DNA of 64,000 nucleotides from CAZIPN01 sp964541225. Its GTDB lineage: Bacteria > Actinomycetota > Coriobacteriia > Anaerosomatales > JAAXUF01. The stretch covers positions 1 through 64,000 of the forward strand of contig CAZIPN010000005.1 in assembly GCA_964541225.1 (NCBI GenBank), read 5' to 3'. The notes beneath the pieces are model-generated. The model was not told the DNA's origin. It ran no database searches and was given only the letters and a program-made list of their open reading frames with translations. Shown one piece after another: positions 1 to 8,876 of this stretch (positions within the stretch are counted from its first letter, which is position 1; each line of letters opens with the position of its first letter). The translations under genes and the position numbers were made by a program.

Positions 1-54
1 GTGCCACCATGCCGCAACTCCAACCGCCCGTGCAACGCCTCGGCGGAGCCGAAG

Positions 55-723
55 TCAGCCCACCTTCTCAGTGAGCTGAAGCAGCATCGCCGAGAGAGCA
101 CGCGTGAACAGCCCTGACGCTGGCGGTGACGCAGGGTCCTCCAAGAGCCGCTCCTGCTCCGACGACTCAAATGCCGCCGCCGTGAGCCGAGCCAAGTCCG
201 CCGACGAGATCAGCGGCCGCCGACCAATCCGCCCCAGGGTCTCATCCAGCAAGGACGCGATCCGGTCGAACATGGCCGTCTCGCTTGCCATGAACTTCCG
301 GGCGACTTCCGGATCGCGCAGCGCTGTGAGCTGCATCTCACGACGCACCAGCATCCACGACCTCCCGTGCTCCGGGAGGGTCTCCAGAGCATCAATTACC
401 GCCGAGACCAAATCCTCCATGCTGTTGGGCTGGGTCGCGCTGATGGCAGCGCTCAGCGCGGTCTCTGCCTGCCAGATGAATGACTCCTGCTTCTGCTCGA
501 GAAGCGCAAATAGCAGGTCCTCTTTCGTGGAGAAGTTGGAGTAGAACGCGCCGCGCGTGAAGCCTGCCGCTTCCGAGATCTGCTCGATGCTCGCCGCGCC
601 GAAGCCCGTCTCGGCGAATACCTCAAGTGCCGCCGACAGCAGGCGTTCCTTGGTTTCCTTGCGTCGCCGAGTCTCGACGCGCTCCACAACCACTTTGCCG
701 AGGTGCCCGATCGCCCTGGCCAT
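55..723 (-). CDS. TetR-family transcriptional repressor
   Basis: TetR/AcrR-type DNA-binding regulator of about 222 residues, likely controlling the divergent MMPL/YhgE export operon. The N-terminal helix-turn-helix is clear: the ERLLSAALEVFAETGF stretch is followed by ASIEQISEAAGFTRGAFYSNF, the usual TetR recognition helix. The C-terminal ligand and dimer domain is diverse, as in this family. Two ATG codons lie in frame at 732 and 723. The GGAGG box directly abuts the first and sits nine bases before the second, so 723 is the better start. Three inverted repeats fill the gap to the divergent transporter gene and are the natural operators. The ligand cannot be told from sequence; autoregulation is inferred from the geometry. 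Confidence 0.9.
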   Translation of the reverse strand: MARAIGHLGKVVVERVETRRRKETKERLLSAALEVFAETGFGAASIEQISEAAGFTRGAFYSNFSTKEDLLFALLEQKQESFIWQAETALSAAISATQPNSMEDLVSAVIDALETLPEHGRSWMLVRREMQLTALRDPEVARKFMASETAMFDRIASLLDETLGRIGRRPLISSADLARLTAAAFESSEQERLLEDPASPPASGLFTRALSAMLLQLTEKVG

Positions 724-784
724 ATCACTCATCCTCCACCGCGCTCGTTTCACACAGGATACGCGGATTCCGCGGAGCCTTGAC

Positions 785-836
785 GATACAACATTGTATC
801 CGATACAGTTCCGTATTGTCGATACATCGCTGTATC
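785..836. promoter_or_regulatory. Three tandem inverted repeats, probable TetR operators
   Basis: Three 16-bp repeats lie end to end between the divergent TetR and MMPL genes. At 785-800 it is GATACAA-CA-TTGTATC. At 802-817 it is a weaker GATACA-GTTC-CGTATT. At 821-836 it is GATACA-TCGC-TGTATC. The last ends 30 bases before the transporter start codon. Palindromes of this size in the gap beside a TetR gene are the typical autoregulated operator arrangement. Binding by this TetR protein is an inference. Confidence 0.75.
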
Positions 837-866
837 CATTCACATACGAACCGCTCAGGAGTCGTC

Positions 867-3602
867 GTGTCTATCGCCTTGTACCGGATTGGGAAGTACT
901 GCTATCGCCACAAGTGGACCGTGCTCGCCGGCGCACTCGTGATCCTGTCACTTCTCGGCGTGCTCGCTGCCAGAATCGGCACCGGCACTCAGAACAACTT
1001 CCGCGTCCCTGGAACCGAATCGCAGCAAACACTCGACGCCGTCCAGGAGACCTTCCCCGAGATCGCGGGTGGCTCGGCGACGGTCGTGGCGGTCGCGCCC
1101 ACGGGGCATCGCATCACCGAGCCCGCACTCAAGCGCGCCATCGGGCGATTCGTCCATGACGTCCAGGACCAGGAAGGCGTGAAGGGCGCCGTCTCCCCCT
1201 TCGACACGATGATGCACGGCACCGTGAGCGCTGACGGCCGAGCCGCGCTCATCACGGTCCAGTTCGAGCAAGCCTCGAGCGAGGTCACACCCGCCGAGAA
1301 GACCGCGCTCATCGCGGCTGCCGAGAAGCTGCGCACCGCGCTGGGCCCCGGCGCCACTGTCTCGACCGGCGGCGACATCTTCCTTGCCGTCCCCGCGCTA
1401 TCGGTGCTCGAAGCGCTCGGGCTCGTGCTCGCGTTCGTGATCCTGCTCGGAATGCTGCGGTCGTTCGCCGCGTCGACGATGCCGCTCGTCACCGCCGTGC
1501 TGGGAGTGGCCATCTCCGGAAGCATCATCGTGGCGATGACCGCGCTTGTGACGGTGAGCTCCGCCTCGCCGCTGCTTGCCGTGATGATCGGACTGGCCGT
1601 CGGCATCGACTACTCGCTCTTCATCCTGTCCCGGCACATCGACCAGCTCCGGGACGGTCAGGATGCCGAGGAGTCGGCGGCGCAAGCTGTGGCCACCGCC
1701 GGTTCCGCCGTTGTCTTCGCGGGCATGACCGTCGGCATCGCGCTGCTCGGCCTGTCCATTGTCGGCATCCCGTTCCTTGGCGTCATGGGAGTTGCCGCCG
1801 CCATCGCCGTCGCAGTTGCGGTCGTCGTCTCGCTCACGGTCACGCCCGCGCTGCTAGGCCTCGCGGGCACGAGGCTGCGCCCGCGCGAGCGGATGATACG
1901 CAAGCGCACGCCGCGCGCGGGTCGTGTGCCGTCGCGGGAGCAGTTCTTCAAGGGCTGGGTTGCCGTCGTCACGCGCCATCCGATCGTGACGATCACCATC
2001 GTCGTTGTAGCGCTGCTCGGGATGGCCGTCCCCGTTCTCGGCCTGCACCTCGGGCTGCCCAACAACGGCACGGACCCGAAGGACAGCGCCTCTCGGCAGA
2101 CCTACGAGCTGGTCTCGAAGTACTTCGGCGTCGGATTCAACGGCCCGCTGCTCGTGACCGCAAACATCATCTCGTCGAAAGACCCCGTCGGCGACGTCGA
2201 CAAGATGGCTGCCGAGATCGAGAAAGTCGACGGCGTGGCGCTCGTGTCGATGAAGACGCCCAACCGCACCGCCGATACGGGCGTGATCGTCGTGATCCCC
2301 AAGACCGGCCCCTCCGACGCGCGCACCGAAGACGTGGTGAACCGCATCCGGGCTCTGCACCAGCACTTTCGCGAGAAGTACGGCTTCGATGTCGGTGTGA
2401 CCGGCTACACTGCCGTCGGCATCGACATCTCGGCGCGTCTCGGCCAGGCGCTGCTGCCTTTTGGCGCGCTCGTCGTCGGGCTTTCGGTGCTCTTGCTCAT
2501 GATCGTGTTTCGCTCGATCGCCATCCCCATCAAGGCGAGCCTGGGCTACGTGCTCTCGCTTGCGGCAGCGTTTGGCGTGGTCGGCGCGGTCTTTGGCAAA
2601 GGCGTCTTCGCCGAGCAACTCGGAGTGACCGGCGTCGGCGATGTGATCAGCTTCATGCCCATCATCACGATGGGCGTGCTCTTCGGCCTTGCCATGGACT
2701 ACGAGGTCTTCTTGGTCTCGCGCATGCGTGAGGCGTACGTCCATGGGGCGAGCGCACGCGAGGCCATCGAGGTCGGCTTCGTCTCCTCGGCGCCAGTCGT
2801 GAGCGCGGCGGCGGCGATCATGTTTGGCGTGTTTGCGGTGTTCGTGCCGCACGGCGACTTCAGCATCAAGCCGATCGCCGTCAGCCTCGCGGCCGGCGTG
2901 TTCTTTGACGCCTTCGTCGTGCGCATGGTGCTGGTGCCAGCCGTGCTCGCGCTTCTCGGCGACGCGGCGTGGTGGCTACCGCCGTGGCTCGACCGGGTGC
3001 TGCCGCGCCTCGACGTCGAGGGCGAGGGCGTGCATCGCGTGCTCGATCTTGCCGAGTGGCCCGAGCCGGGCTCGGACTTGGTGGTAGCCGCCGAGGGCCT
3101 GTCGGTCCCCGGAGGCGAGCGCTCTGCGCACATCGACGCGCGGCTGGCCCCAGGCCAGGTCCTCGTGGTCGAGGGAGCGCGCGACTCAGGCAAGAGCGAG
3201 CTGCTGCTCGCGCTCACCGGCAGATCCCGAATCGCCGAGGGCAAGGTCAAGGTCCTCGGCTATGTGCTGCCCGACGAAGCCGAGCAGGTCCGCACCCGCA
3301 TCCCGCTTGTGTGCTGCGAGCACAACGAGGTGTTCGAGCAGCTCGAAGAGGCGCTTGCCGCAGATCCGGTCGCCATCGGTATCGACGACATCGACGCGCT
3401 GCGCGGCGTCGATCGCGAACCCTTCCTTGAGCGGCTGGGCGACGCCATGCGTCGCTCGGCGGCCCGGGGCCGGCCACTCTCACTCATCGTCACGACCTCA
3501 ACGCACAGCGCCGTCCCCTCGGCGCTCGGTCCGACATCAATCGTGCGGCTCGCCGAGAGCCACACGGAGCTTCCGGAGGCGACATCATGGGCTCTCGCAT
3601 GA
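867..3602 (+). CDS. MMPL/RND-type transporter with C-terminal P-loop ATPase-like domain
   Basis: Inner-membrane exporter of the MMPL (RND superfamily) type, 911 residues, predicted to move lipids or hydrophobic compounds using the proton gradient. TM1 is at about residues 17-34. Each half carries a bundle of membrane helices with the family signature GIDYSLFILSR near 245 and GLAMDYEVFLVSR near 605. After the last helix (about 705), about 190 residues form a separate domain with a Walker A match, GARDSGKS, near 770 and a Walker B-like IGIDDID near 838. It resembles an ABC ATPase but has no LSGGQ signature. MMPL proteins normally lack such a domain. The start is GTG at 867, with AGGAG five bases upstream; longer readings would run through the operators. 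The end overlaps the next gene by 16 bases, implying co-translation. Function of the ATPase-like tail is unknown. Confidence 0.9.
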   Translation: MSIALYRIGKYCYRHKWTVLAGALVILSLLGVLAARIGTGTQNNFRVPGTESQQTLDAVQETFPEIAGGSATVVAVAPTGHRITEPALKRAIGRFVHDVQDQEGVKGAVSPFDTMMHGTVSADGRAALITVQFEQASSEVTPAEKTALIAAAEKLRTALGPGATVSTGGDIFLAVPALSVLEALGLVLAFVILLGMLRSFAASTMPLVTAVLGVAISGSIIVAMTALVTVSSASPLLAVMIGLAVGIDYSLFILSRHIDQLRDGQDAEESAAQAVATAGSAVVFAGMTVGIALLGLSIVGIPFLGVMGVAAAIAVAVAVVVSLTVTPALLGLAGTRLRPRERMIRKRTPRAGRVPSREQFFKGWVAVVTRHPIVTITIVVVALLGMAVPVLGLHLGLPNNGTDPKDSASRQTYELVSKYFGVGFNGPLLVTANIISSKDPVGDVDKMAAEIEKVDGVALVSMKTPNRTADTGVIVVIPKTGPSDARTEDVVNRIRALHQHFREKYGFDVGVTGYTAVGIDISARLGQALLPFGALVVGLSVLLLMIVFRSIAIPIKASLGYVLSLAAAFGVVGAVFGKGVFAEQLGVTGVGDVISFMPIITMGVLFGLAMDYEVFLVSRMREAYVHGASAREAIEVGFVSSAPVVSAAAAIMFGVFAVFVPHGDFSIKPIAVSLAAGVFFDAFVVRMVLVPAVLALLGDAAWWLPPWLDRVLPRLDVEGEGVHRVLDLAEWPEPGSDLVVAAEGLSVPGGERSAHIDARLAPGQVLVVEGARDSGKSELLLALTGRSRIAEGKVKVLGYVLPDEAEQVRTRIPLVCCEHNEVFEQLEEALAADPVAIGIDDIDALRGVDREPFLERLGDAMRRSAARGRPLSLIVTTSTHSAVPSALGPTSIVRLAESHTELPEATSWALA

Positions 3603-5950
3603 GCAGGCGCACGCGGCGTCAGCGCAGCGTTCCCGACTGGTGGATCTCGATGGCTGGCACCGCCGTGCTCACGGCGATCGTCGTCGCCACGCTCACGGTC
3701 GCAACCTCCCATCCCGAGCAACACCGCAACCGACTCGCTGCCGCGGTGGTCAACAACGATGCGCCAGTGACGGTGAAGGGGCAGTACACGCCACTCGGTC
3801 GCGAGCTGGCCGCCAAGATCCTCGACGCCCAAGACACCTTCGACTGGTCGCTCATGACGACCGAGACCGCCAAGACCAAGCTTGCCGACGGAGAACTTGC
3901 TGCGGTTGTGACCATCCCTAAGGATTTCTCGGCGAAGGCCACGTCCATGGCTACCGAGACGCCCACCAACGCGCGTCGCGCGATCGTGCACGTGCAGACC
4001 GCGAAGACGACCGGGGTTTCAGACGCAGCGGTGACCGAGGTCGTGACCCGCTCGGCGTTAGACGCCTTCAACAACGAGCTGCGGGAGAACTACCTCGACA
4101 ACGTCTACGTCGGCCTTTCTGACATGCGCACGCAGTTCGGCAAGATCACGTCCGGTGCACACGACCTCGCCGATGGCGCGGCACAGCTCGACGACGGGAC
4201 GAGCGCGGCGGCTTCGGGGGGCGATGAGCTCGTGGTGGGCCTTCGGAAGCTCGCGAGTGGAGCGACTGATCTCTCCGACGGGATCGACCAGCTGGCGGGC
4301 GGCGCGAGCGACCTGCACTCCGGCACCACGCTGCTGGCTGCACACGCGTCGCAGCTGTCATCTGCGACGGGCGGTGTCGCCTCGGGCGCGCACGATCTGA
4401 GTGCGGGACTGCAGACCGAGGAGTCCGGCATCGACGGCCTTGCCGCAGGTGCGTCGCAGCTCGCGAACGGGCTGGCGAGCCTCGACCAGCAGACCGCCGA
4501 GATGCCCGCACAGGCGCAGCAGCTCCAGGCGGGCGCGGCGGGTGTCTCGGCGGGTGCTTCGCAACTGGCGAGCGGCGCGCACGACCTTGCGCTGGGCACC
4601 GCAGGGGTCTCGGACGGCGCGTCGCAGCTCGCCAGCGGACTCGCCGAGTTCTCGGCGCAGATGGCAGCGCTGGCTTCCGCTTCCCCCGGCGACACCGCAT
4701 TGCAGCAGGCAGCAGGCTCGGCTCAGGCGCTCGCCGACAACGCGGCCGCGCTCGCGGCCGGAGCGCAGCAGTCCGCGGACGGCGCCGAAGCCGCACGCCA
4801 GGGCGCCGCCGGGCTCTCGGCAGGAGCGGACCAGCTCGCCGACGGCGTGTCGCAGCTTGCGTCGGGCACGCCCGCACTCGCCACCGGCGTCGCGCAGCTG
4901 TCCAGCGGTGGAGCCGGGCTCTCGGCCGGGCTCGGTCAGCTGGCTGGCGGAGCGAGCGACATCTCGGCAGGCGCGGCTCGGCTGGCAAGCGGGTCATCGC
5001 AGCTCGCCACCGGCGTCGCGCAGTTCTCGGCAGGCGTGGTGACGCTCGACAGCGGGGCGGGCACGCTGGCGTCAGGCGCTCGCGACGCCGCAACCGGCTC
5101 GGCAACGTTTGCCGACGGGGTCGCGCAGGCCAAGGATGGTGGCGTCTCGCTTGCGAGCGGACTTGGCAAGCTCGCCGACGGCACGAGCCAGCTGAGTTCG
5201 GGGACGAGCACGTTCGCGAGCAAGATCGCGAGCGGGGCCGCCGATCTGCCCAACTACACGAAAGCCGACCGGAACACGCTGAAGCGAGTGGTGTCCTCGC
5301 CGGCGGGAGTCACCATCAGCGCCCCTGCTCAGGCGATCTACGAGGTCTTCTTCGCGCTGCTGGCGATCTGGATCGTCACGCTGGCGGCATTCTCGTTCCG
5401 ACCGCCGCTGCCGCATCGCCTCGTCGAGTCGACTCGCGCGACGTGGCAGCTTGCTCTGGATGGCGCACTGCCCGCAATTGCCGCCGGGACACTCACTGCC
5501 GTGCTGTCGGGGATCATCGTGTGGTTTGGGCTCGGACTCGATCCTGGGCGCGCGCTCGCGCTGTGCCTGCTGCTCGTGCTCGCCGCAGTCGCGTTCGCCT
5601 TCGTGAACCAGGCGCTGCTCACCCTGCTGCATGGCTGGGGATCCCTGCTCTCGCTCATGCTCGCCGCGTCACTTGCAGCCCGAGCGTTCTTCTCGGAAGC
5701 CGGCTCCGCCTTCGTCGGCATCTTCTCGGCGACGCCGCTTGGCCAGGCGTGGAACGTCGTGTTGCGCTTCGCCGCCGAGGGAACCGCCGACCCAATCGCG
5801 GTGCTGGCCGTCATCGGCTGGGGATTGGCGGCGGCGGCCGTCATGCTCGCGGTCGTGAGCAGCAGACGCATGACCAGCGGCATCCCCATGCGGCGCGCGC
5901 GGCGCGCTTCCCACCTCCAGAGTCGTATCACCCCCGCCGAGACGAACTAG
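3587..5950 (+). CDS. YhgE/Pip-type membrane protein with long heptad-repeat domain
   Basis: Membrane protein of 787 residues in the YhgE/Pip family, related to ABC-2-type permeases and the phage-infection protein Pip. One N-terminal membrane helix (about residues 20-40) is followed by an extracytoplasmic region. Residues about 185-555 are an extended array of X-X-X-Leu-X-X-Gly heptads, such as ASGAHDL, ADGAAQL and ASGLAEF. Four to six membrane helices close the protein from about 580. The ATG at 3587 has GGAGG seven bases upstream and lies inside the end of the MMPL gene, so the two are probably made together. In other actinobacteria YhgE proteins often neighbour MMPL transporters. A large envelope-spanning accessory for MMPL export is a reasonable guess but not shown by the sequence. 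Confidence 0.88.
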   Translation: MGSRMSRRTRRQRSVPDWWISMAGTAVLTAIVVATLTVATSHPEQHRNRLAAAVVNNDAPVTVKGQYTPLGRELAAKILDAQDTFDWSLMTTETAKTKLADGELAAVVTIPKDFSAKATSMATETPTNARRAIVHVQTAKTTGVSDAAVTEVVTRSALDAFNNELRENYLDNVYVGLSDMRTQFGKITSGAHDLADGAAQLDDGTSAAASGGDELVVGLRKLASGATDLSDGIDQLAGGASDLHSGTTLLAAHASQLSSATGGVASGAHDLSAGLQTEESGIDGLAAGASQLANGLASLDQQTAEMPAQAQQLQAGAAGVSAGASQLASGAHDLALGTAGVSDGASQLASGLAEFSAQMAALASASPGDTALQQAAGSAQALADNAAALAAGAQQSADGAEAARQGAAGLSAGADQLADGVSQLASGTPALATGVAQLSSGGAGLSAGLGQLAGGASDISAGAARLASGSSQLATGVAQFSAGVVTLDSGAGTLASGARDAATGSATFADGVAQAKDGGVSLASGLGKLADGTSQLSSGTSTFASKIASGAADLPNYTKADRNTLKRVVSSPAGVTISAPAQAIYEVFFALLAIWIVTLAAFSFRPPLPHRLVESTRATWQLALDGALPAIAAGTLTAVLSGIIVWFGLGLDPGRALALCLLLVLAAVAFAFVNQALLTLLHGWGSLLSLMLAASLAARAFFSEAGSAFVGIFSATPLGQAWNVVLRFAAEGTADPIAVLAVIGWGLAAAAVMLAVVSSRRMTSGIPMRRARRASHLQSRITPAETN

Positions 5951-6006
5951 CCGCCTGCGCGGACGGCCGTGTCGTTTCAGATGAGGCCGAGTGTGGCATG
6001 CAGATA

Positions 6007-6028
6007 CCGGTGGTGGGGAGACCACCGG
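6007..6028 (+). other. GC-rich hairpin between yhgE-like gene and radical SAM gene
   Basis: Perfect 8-bp stem CCGGTGGT / ACCACCGG with a six-base GGGGAG loop, in the 190-base gap after the YhgE-like gene. No T-run follows, so it is not a classical terminator. I could not match the gap to a known riboswitch. It may act as a weak terminator or leader structure for the radical SAM gene. Confidence 0.35.
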
Positions 6029-6140
6029 CCGGGGTCTTGATCGTGTGGAGCTGCCGCCATCGAGCCTTCCTCGTGCAGCCCCTCTGGGAAGAACGAGACA
6101 GCCCCTGGCGTCAACGCCAACCTGAGGGGGTAGCGCGCGC

Positions 6141-7697
6141 ATGGCGCAACATCCAGCCCGCAAGGTCCTGCTGCTGTTCTCCGAATTCGGCAGAAATCCC
6201 GTCTTCTTCGACATCATGGAACCGCTCGCCCTCGAGATCCTCTCGGCGATTGCGACTGAAGAGGGCTGCGATCCTTTGCTCATAGACCTGCGAATGGATC
6301 GATCGGCGCTCGAGAGACTGGTCAAGAGCGGGTACGAGCCCGACTTGATTGCCGTGACCGGACGCGCCTACTTCGAAATCCCAGCCCTGAACCGCCTGAT
6401 AGCGAAGTGCAAGGCGCTCTGGCCAAACGCGCCCCTCGTGCTTGGCGGAGGGCAGGCGACGATCACACCGGAACTCTACGCCCAACAGTACGTCGATATT
6501 CTTGTGATGGGACCGGGCGAGCGGCTGTGGCGCACGATGTGCCGAGAAGGCGTCACACGCCACTCACCGACGCTCATCATGCAAGATGCCGAGAGCTCGG
6601 GCACGTACAGCTTCCCGATCCCGGACCGCAAGAGCCTGGCCAAGTACCGGAAGAAGTACGTGTCTTACTGGCCTCATCACGACGGGAAGTCACCGCTCAA
6701 GCCCTGGGCCTGCATGGTGACAAGCCAAGGTTGTCCCTTCAGATGCACGTTTTGCGCGGTCTGGCCGGCGAACTTGGGGCGATACCGGCGACGGCCGATT
6801 CCTGAGATTGTGGAGGAGCTCAGAAGCATCGAGGAGCACAGCGTCTACTTCTTCGATGACAACACGCTGGGAAGTCTCTCGTACGCCACGGAACTCGCTG
6901 ATGCGATCGACGCCGCCGGAATCCACAAAGAGTACCTGATCTACAGTCGCGCAGACGACATCGTTTCGCACCCCGACTTGATCCAGAAATGGGCTTCAAT
7001 TGGGATGCACTACGTCGTGCTGGGTGTCGAGGTCACCAGCGCGGACGACAAGCTCGGCGAAATCAACAAGCAAACGACCATGCAGCAAAACGAGCAGGCG
7101 CTTCGAATCCTGGCCGAGGCAGGAGTGCACTGCCACGCGCACATCCTCCTCACCCCGGAGATGACTCACGCCGACTTCGACCAGATGTATGACTTCGTCG
7201 CCGAGCATGGCCTCGAGTACCCGATAGCCCCGTTTCTGACTCCTCTACCGGGCACCGCGCTGTTCGACGACGTGAAGTCCAAGGGCCAGCTGCTGACGGA
7301 GAACCCTGAGTTCTACACGTTTAACTACATGGTGATTCGACCGACGAACCTCAGCATCCGCCAGTACTACCGGGAGGCGGACCGCTTGTACCGTCGTGTG
7401 TGGTCGTGGCGTCGCTACCTCTCCGGTCAGTGCGGAGATGTGACCTTGCTCGGCTTCATTGAGTGGTGGGCCTTCATGCGACTCTTCGTCTTCTACTTCA
7501 GACTGTCGCGTAGAGCCTTCTTCCGCGAGATCGAAGCTGCCGACGAAAACCGGGCGCCTGCCAAGACCGCAAACACTCAATGGGCCGTTCGCCAGAAGCG
7601 CCCGCAAACGCTCGGCCAGCCGCCAAGCGAGGACGCCGACGTCCCTGCAGCTCCCGATCGCACATCCCAAGGCGCTGGTACTCGCGCCCGCCCATGA
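6141..7697 (+). CDS. Cobalamin-binding domain radical SAM enzyme (B12-rSAM, BchE-like)
   Basis: Class B radical SAM protein of 518 residues. The N-terminal 130 residues form a Rossmann-like cobalamin-binding domain, with LVLGGGQATI as the last strand. No DxHxxG base-off histidine motif is evident. The radical SAM domain starts near residue 190 with CPFRCTFC, giving the CxxxCxxC cluster ligands at about 198, 202 and 205. The conserved FFDDN and GVEVTSADD segments follow. Such enzymes carry out methylations, cyclisations or rearrangements on unreactive carbons; the substrate here cannot be read. The last 60 residues are polar and probably disordered. ATG at 6141 follows a GAGGGGG box. The gene stands alone, downstream of the MMPL/YhgE pair and a few kilobases from a cobalamin synthesis operon that could supply its cofactor. 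Confidence 0.88.
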   Translation: MAQHPARKVLLLFSEFGRNPVFFDIMEPLALEILSAIATEEGCDPLLIDLRMDRSALERLVKSGYEPDLIAVTGRAYFEIPALNRLIAKCKALWPNAPLVLGGGQATITPELYAQQYVDILVMGPGERLWRTMCREGVTRHSPTLIMQDAESSGTYSFPIPDRKSLAKYRKKYVSYWPHHDGKSPLKPWACMVTSQGCPFRCTFCAVWPANLGRYRRRPIPEIVEELRSIEEHSVYFFDDNTLGSLSYATELADAIDAAGIHKEYLIYSRADDIVSHPDLIQKWASIGMHYVVLGVEVTSADDKLGEINKQTTMQQNEQALRILAEAGVHCHAHILLTPEMTHADFDQMYDFVAEHGLEYPIAPFLTPLPGTALFDDVKSKGQLLTENPEFYTFNYMVIRPTNLSIRQYYREADRLYRRVWSWRRYLSGQCGDVTLLGFIEWWAFMRLFVFYFRLSRRAFFREIEAADENRAPAKTANTQWAVRQKRPQTLGQPPSEDADVPAAPDRTSQGAGTRARP

Positions 7698-7748
7698 ACG
7701 CCAACGCCCGGACGGCGAGATCGTGCTACTCCAGCAGCAGCGACTGCC

Positions 7749-8834
7749 TCACTCTGTGGGGAGTATCGCGAATGTCTGCCAATGCGGGCGCCTGATGGAG
7801 GCGATCGTCGAACTCCGGCGTGAGAGAGGCGAGAGCCTCACGCGCCCTCCTGCATAGGGTGCCTCGACGTACTTCCCGCCTCCAACGTACATGCCGACGT
7901 GATGGATGTGGCCCTTGTCCCAGAAGATCATGTCTCCCGGCTTGATCTTGGAGAGCGGCACCGGCGTGCCCAGCGTGTCCCACATCTCTATCGTCTGGTG
8001 ATGCCCCACATCAACTCCATAGTGCTGCATGACGTAGCACACGAGCCCCGAGCAGTCGAAGCCCGCCGGCGACATGCCTCCCCAGACGTAGGGCACCCCG
8101 CGGTACTTCAGAGCGTATGCCACGGGCGCAAAATCCACGGCGACGCCCCCGCCATCGGCCTTGCCGAGAATCCGGCGGCTGAGCGGCAAGCTCCCCGTCC
8201 TGAATCGCGTGCTCGGATTCGATTCGCCTGCCGACAAACCACCTTCCTGCAGAGCCGAGATCACATCGAGACACCGTTTGGTCGCCGCTTCCGGTTGCAT
8301 GGGAACGTGCGTAGCGCCAGACGCAGCGAGCTTGGCGGCCAAGGCTTCGACCGGCGGATACGTGCTCGTCGCATTCACCCGGCCTGGACCGCTCGGCAGG
8401 TACGCATACGAGATTGAGGAGCGGACGAAGCGATAGATCTGCTCGGGGTCTGCTCGGCGGAAATCTCCATTGCACTGCACCGCCGTCAACGCCAGAAGGT
8501 AGCGCCACGAAGGAAGCCAGAGCGTCGCGTCGACAAGCTGTCCCGACGGTCCCTTGCTGGCAACATCGGTGATTGCGTCGTCCTGAAGTCGACTGGCAAG
8601 CGCCTCGAACTGGGGGACCCGCGTGCCGAGAGCCGCACGTTCTTTCTGGTCCACGAACGTCGCTGATGACGCTGGTGCCACGAGAGCTCCAAGAAGCATG
8701 ACGGAGGCCAGCAGGATCACCGTCATCACGCCGGAGCCATCGCGAAGTGCGCTGTGCCGAAACCGCCTTCTGTTCCTAGCGCGAAGGACCGATCGTGGTC
8801 GACTCTTTGAAGCTGCCTGAACGGAGCCTTGCAT
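7749..8834 (-). CDS. Secreted NlpC/P60 cell-wall endopeptidase
   Basis: Probable peptidoglycan gamma-D-glutamyl endopeptidase of 361 residues. A long basic N-terminus leads into one hydrophobic segment (VMTVILLASVMLLGALV) that looks like a signal or anchor. A region of about 150 residues without recognised domains follows. The C-terminal NlpC/P60 domain has the catalytic cysteine in FDCSGLV at about residue 261 and the histidine in HIHHVGMYVGGG near 311, plus the usual GVPYVWGG and GDMIFW blocks. The chosen ATG at 8834 has AAAGAGG upstream; a GTG at 8858 is also possible. The gene begins 42 bases after the end of the beta-propeller gene on the same strand, so the two probably form an operon acting in the envelope. 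Confidence 0.88.
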   Translation of the reverse strand: MQGSVQAASKSRPRSVLRARNRRRFRHSALRDGSGVMTVILLASVMLLGALVAPASSATFVDQKERAALGTRVPQFEALASRLQDDAITDVASKGPSGQLVDATLWLPSWRYLLALTAVQCNGDFRRADPEQIYRFVRSSISYAYLPSGPGRVNATSTYPPVEALAAKLAASGATHVPMQPEAATKRCLDVISALQEGGLSAGESNPSTRFRTGSLPLSRRILGKADGGGVAVDFAPVAYALKYRGVPYVWGGMSPAGFDCSGLVCYVMQHYGVDVGHHQTIEMWDTLGTPVPLSKIKPGDMIFWDKGHIHHVGMYVGGGKYVEAPYAGGRVRLSPLSRRSSTIASIRRPHWQTFAILPTE

Positions 8835-8876
8835 CTCCGCCTCTTTCCTGCCGCACACAAGCGTCGGCCATCCGCA

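Noticed and set aside
5951..6140. Possible riboswitch before the B12 radical SAM gene
   Set aside because: Only one hairpin is clear; none of the conserved cobalamin or SAM riboswitch cores is present.
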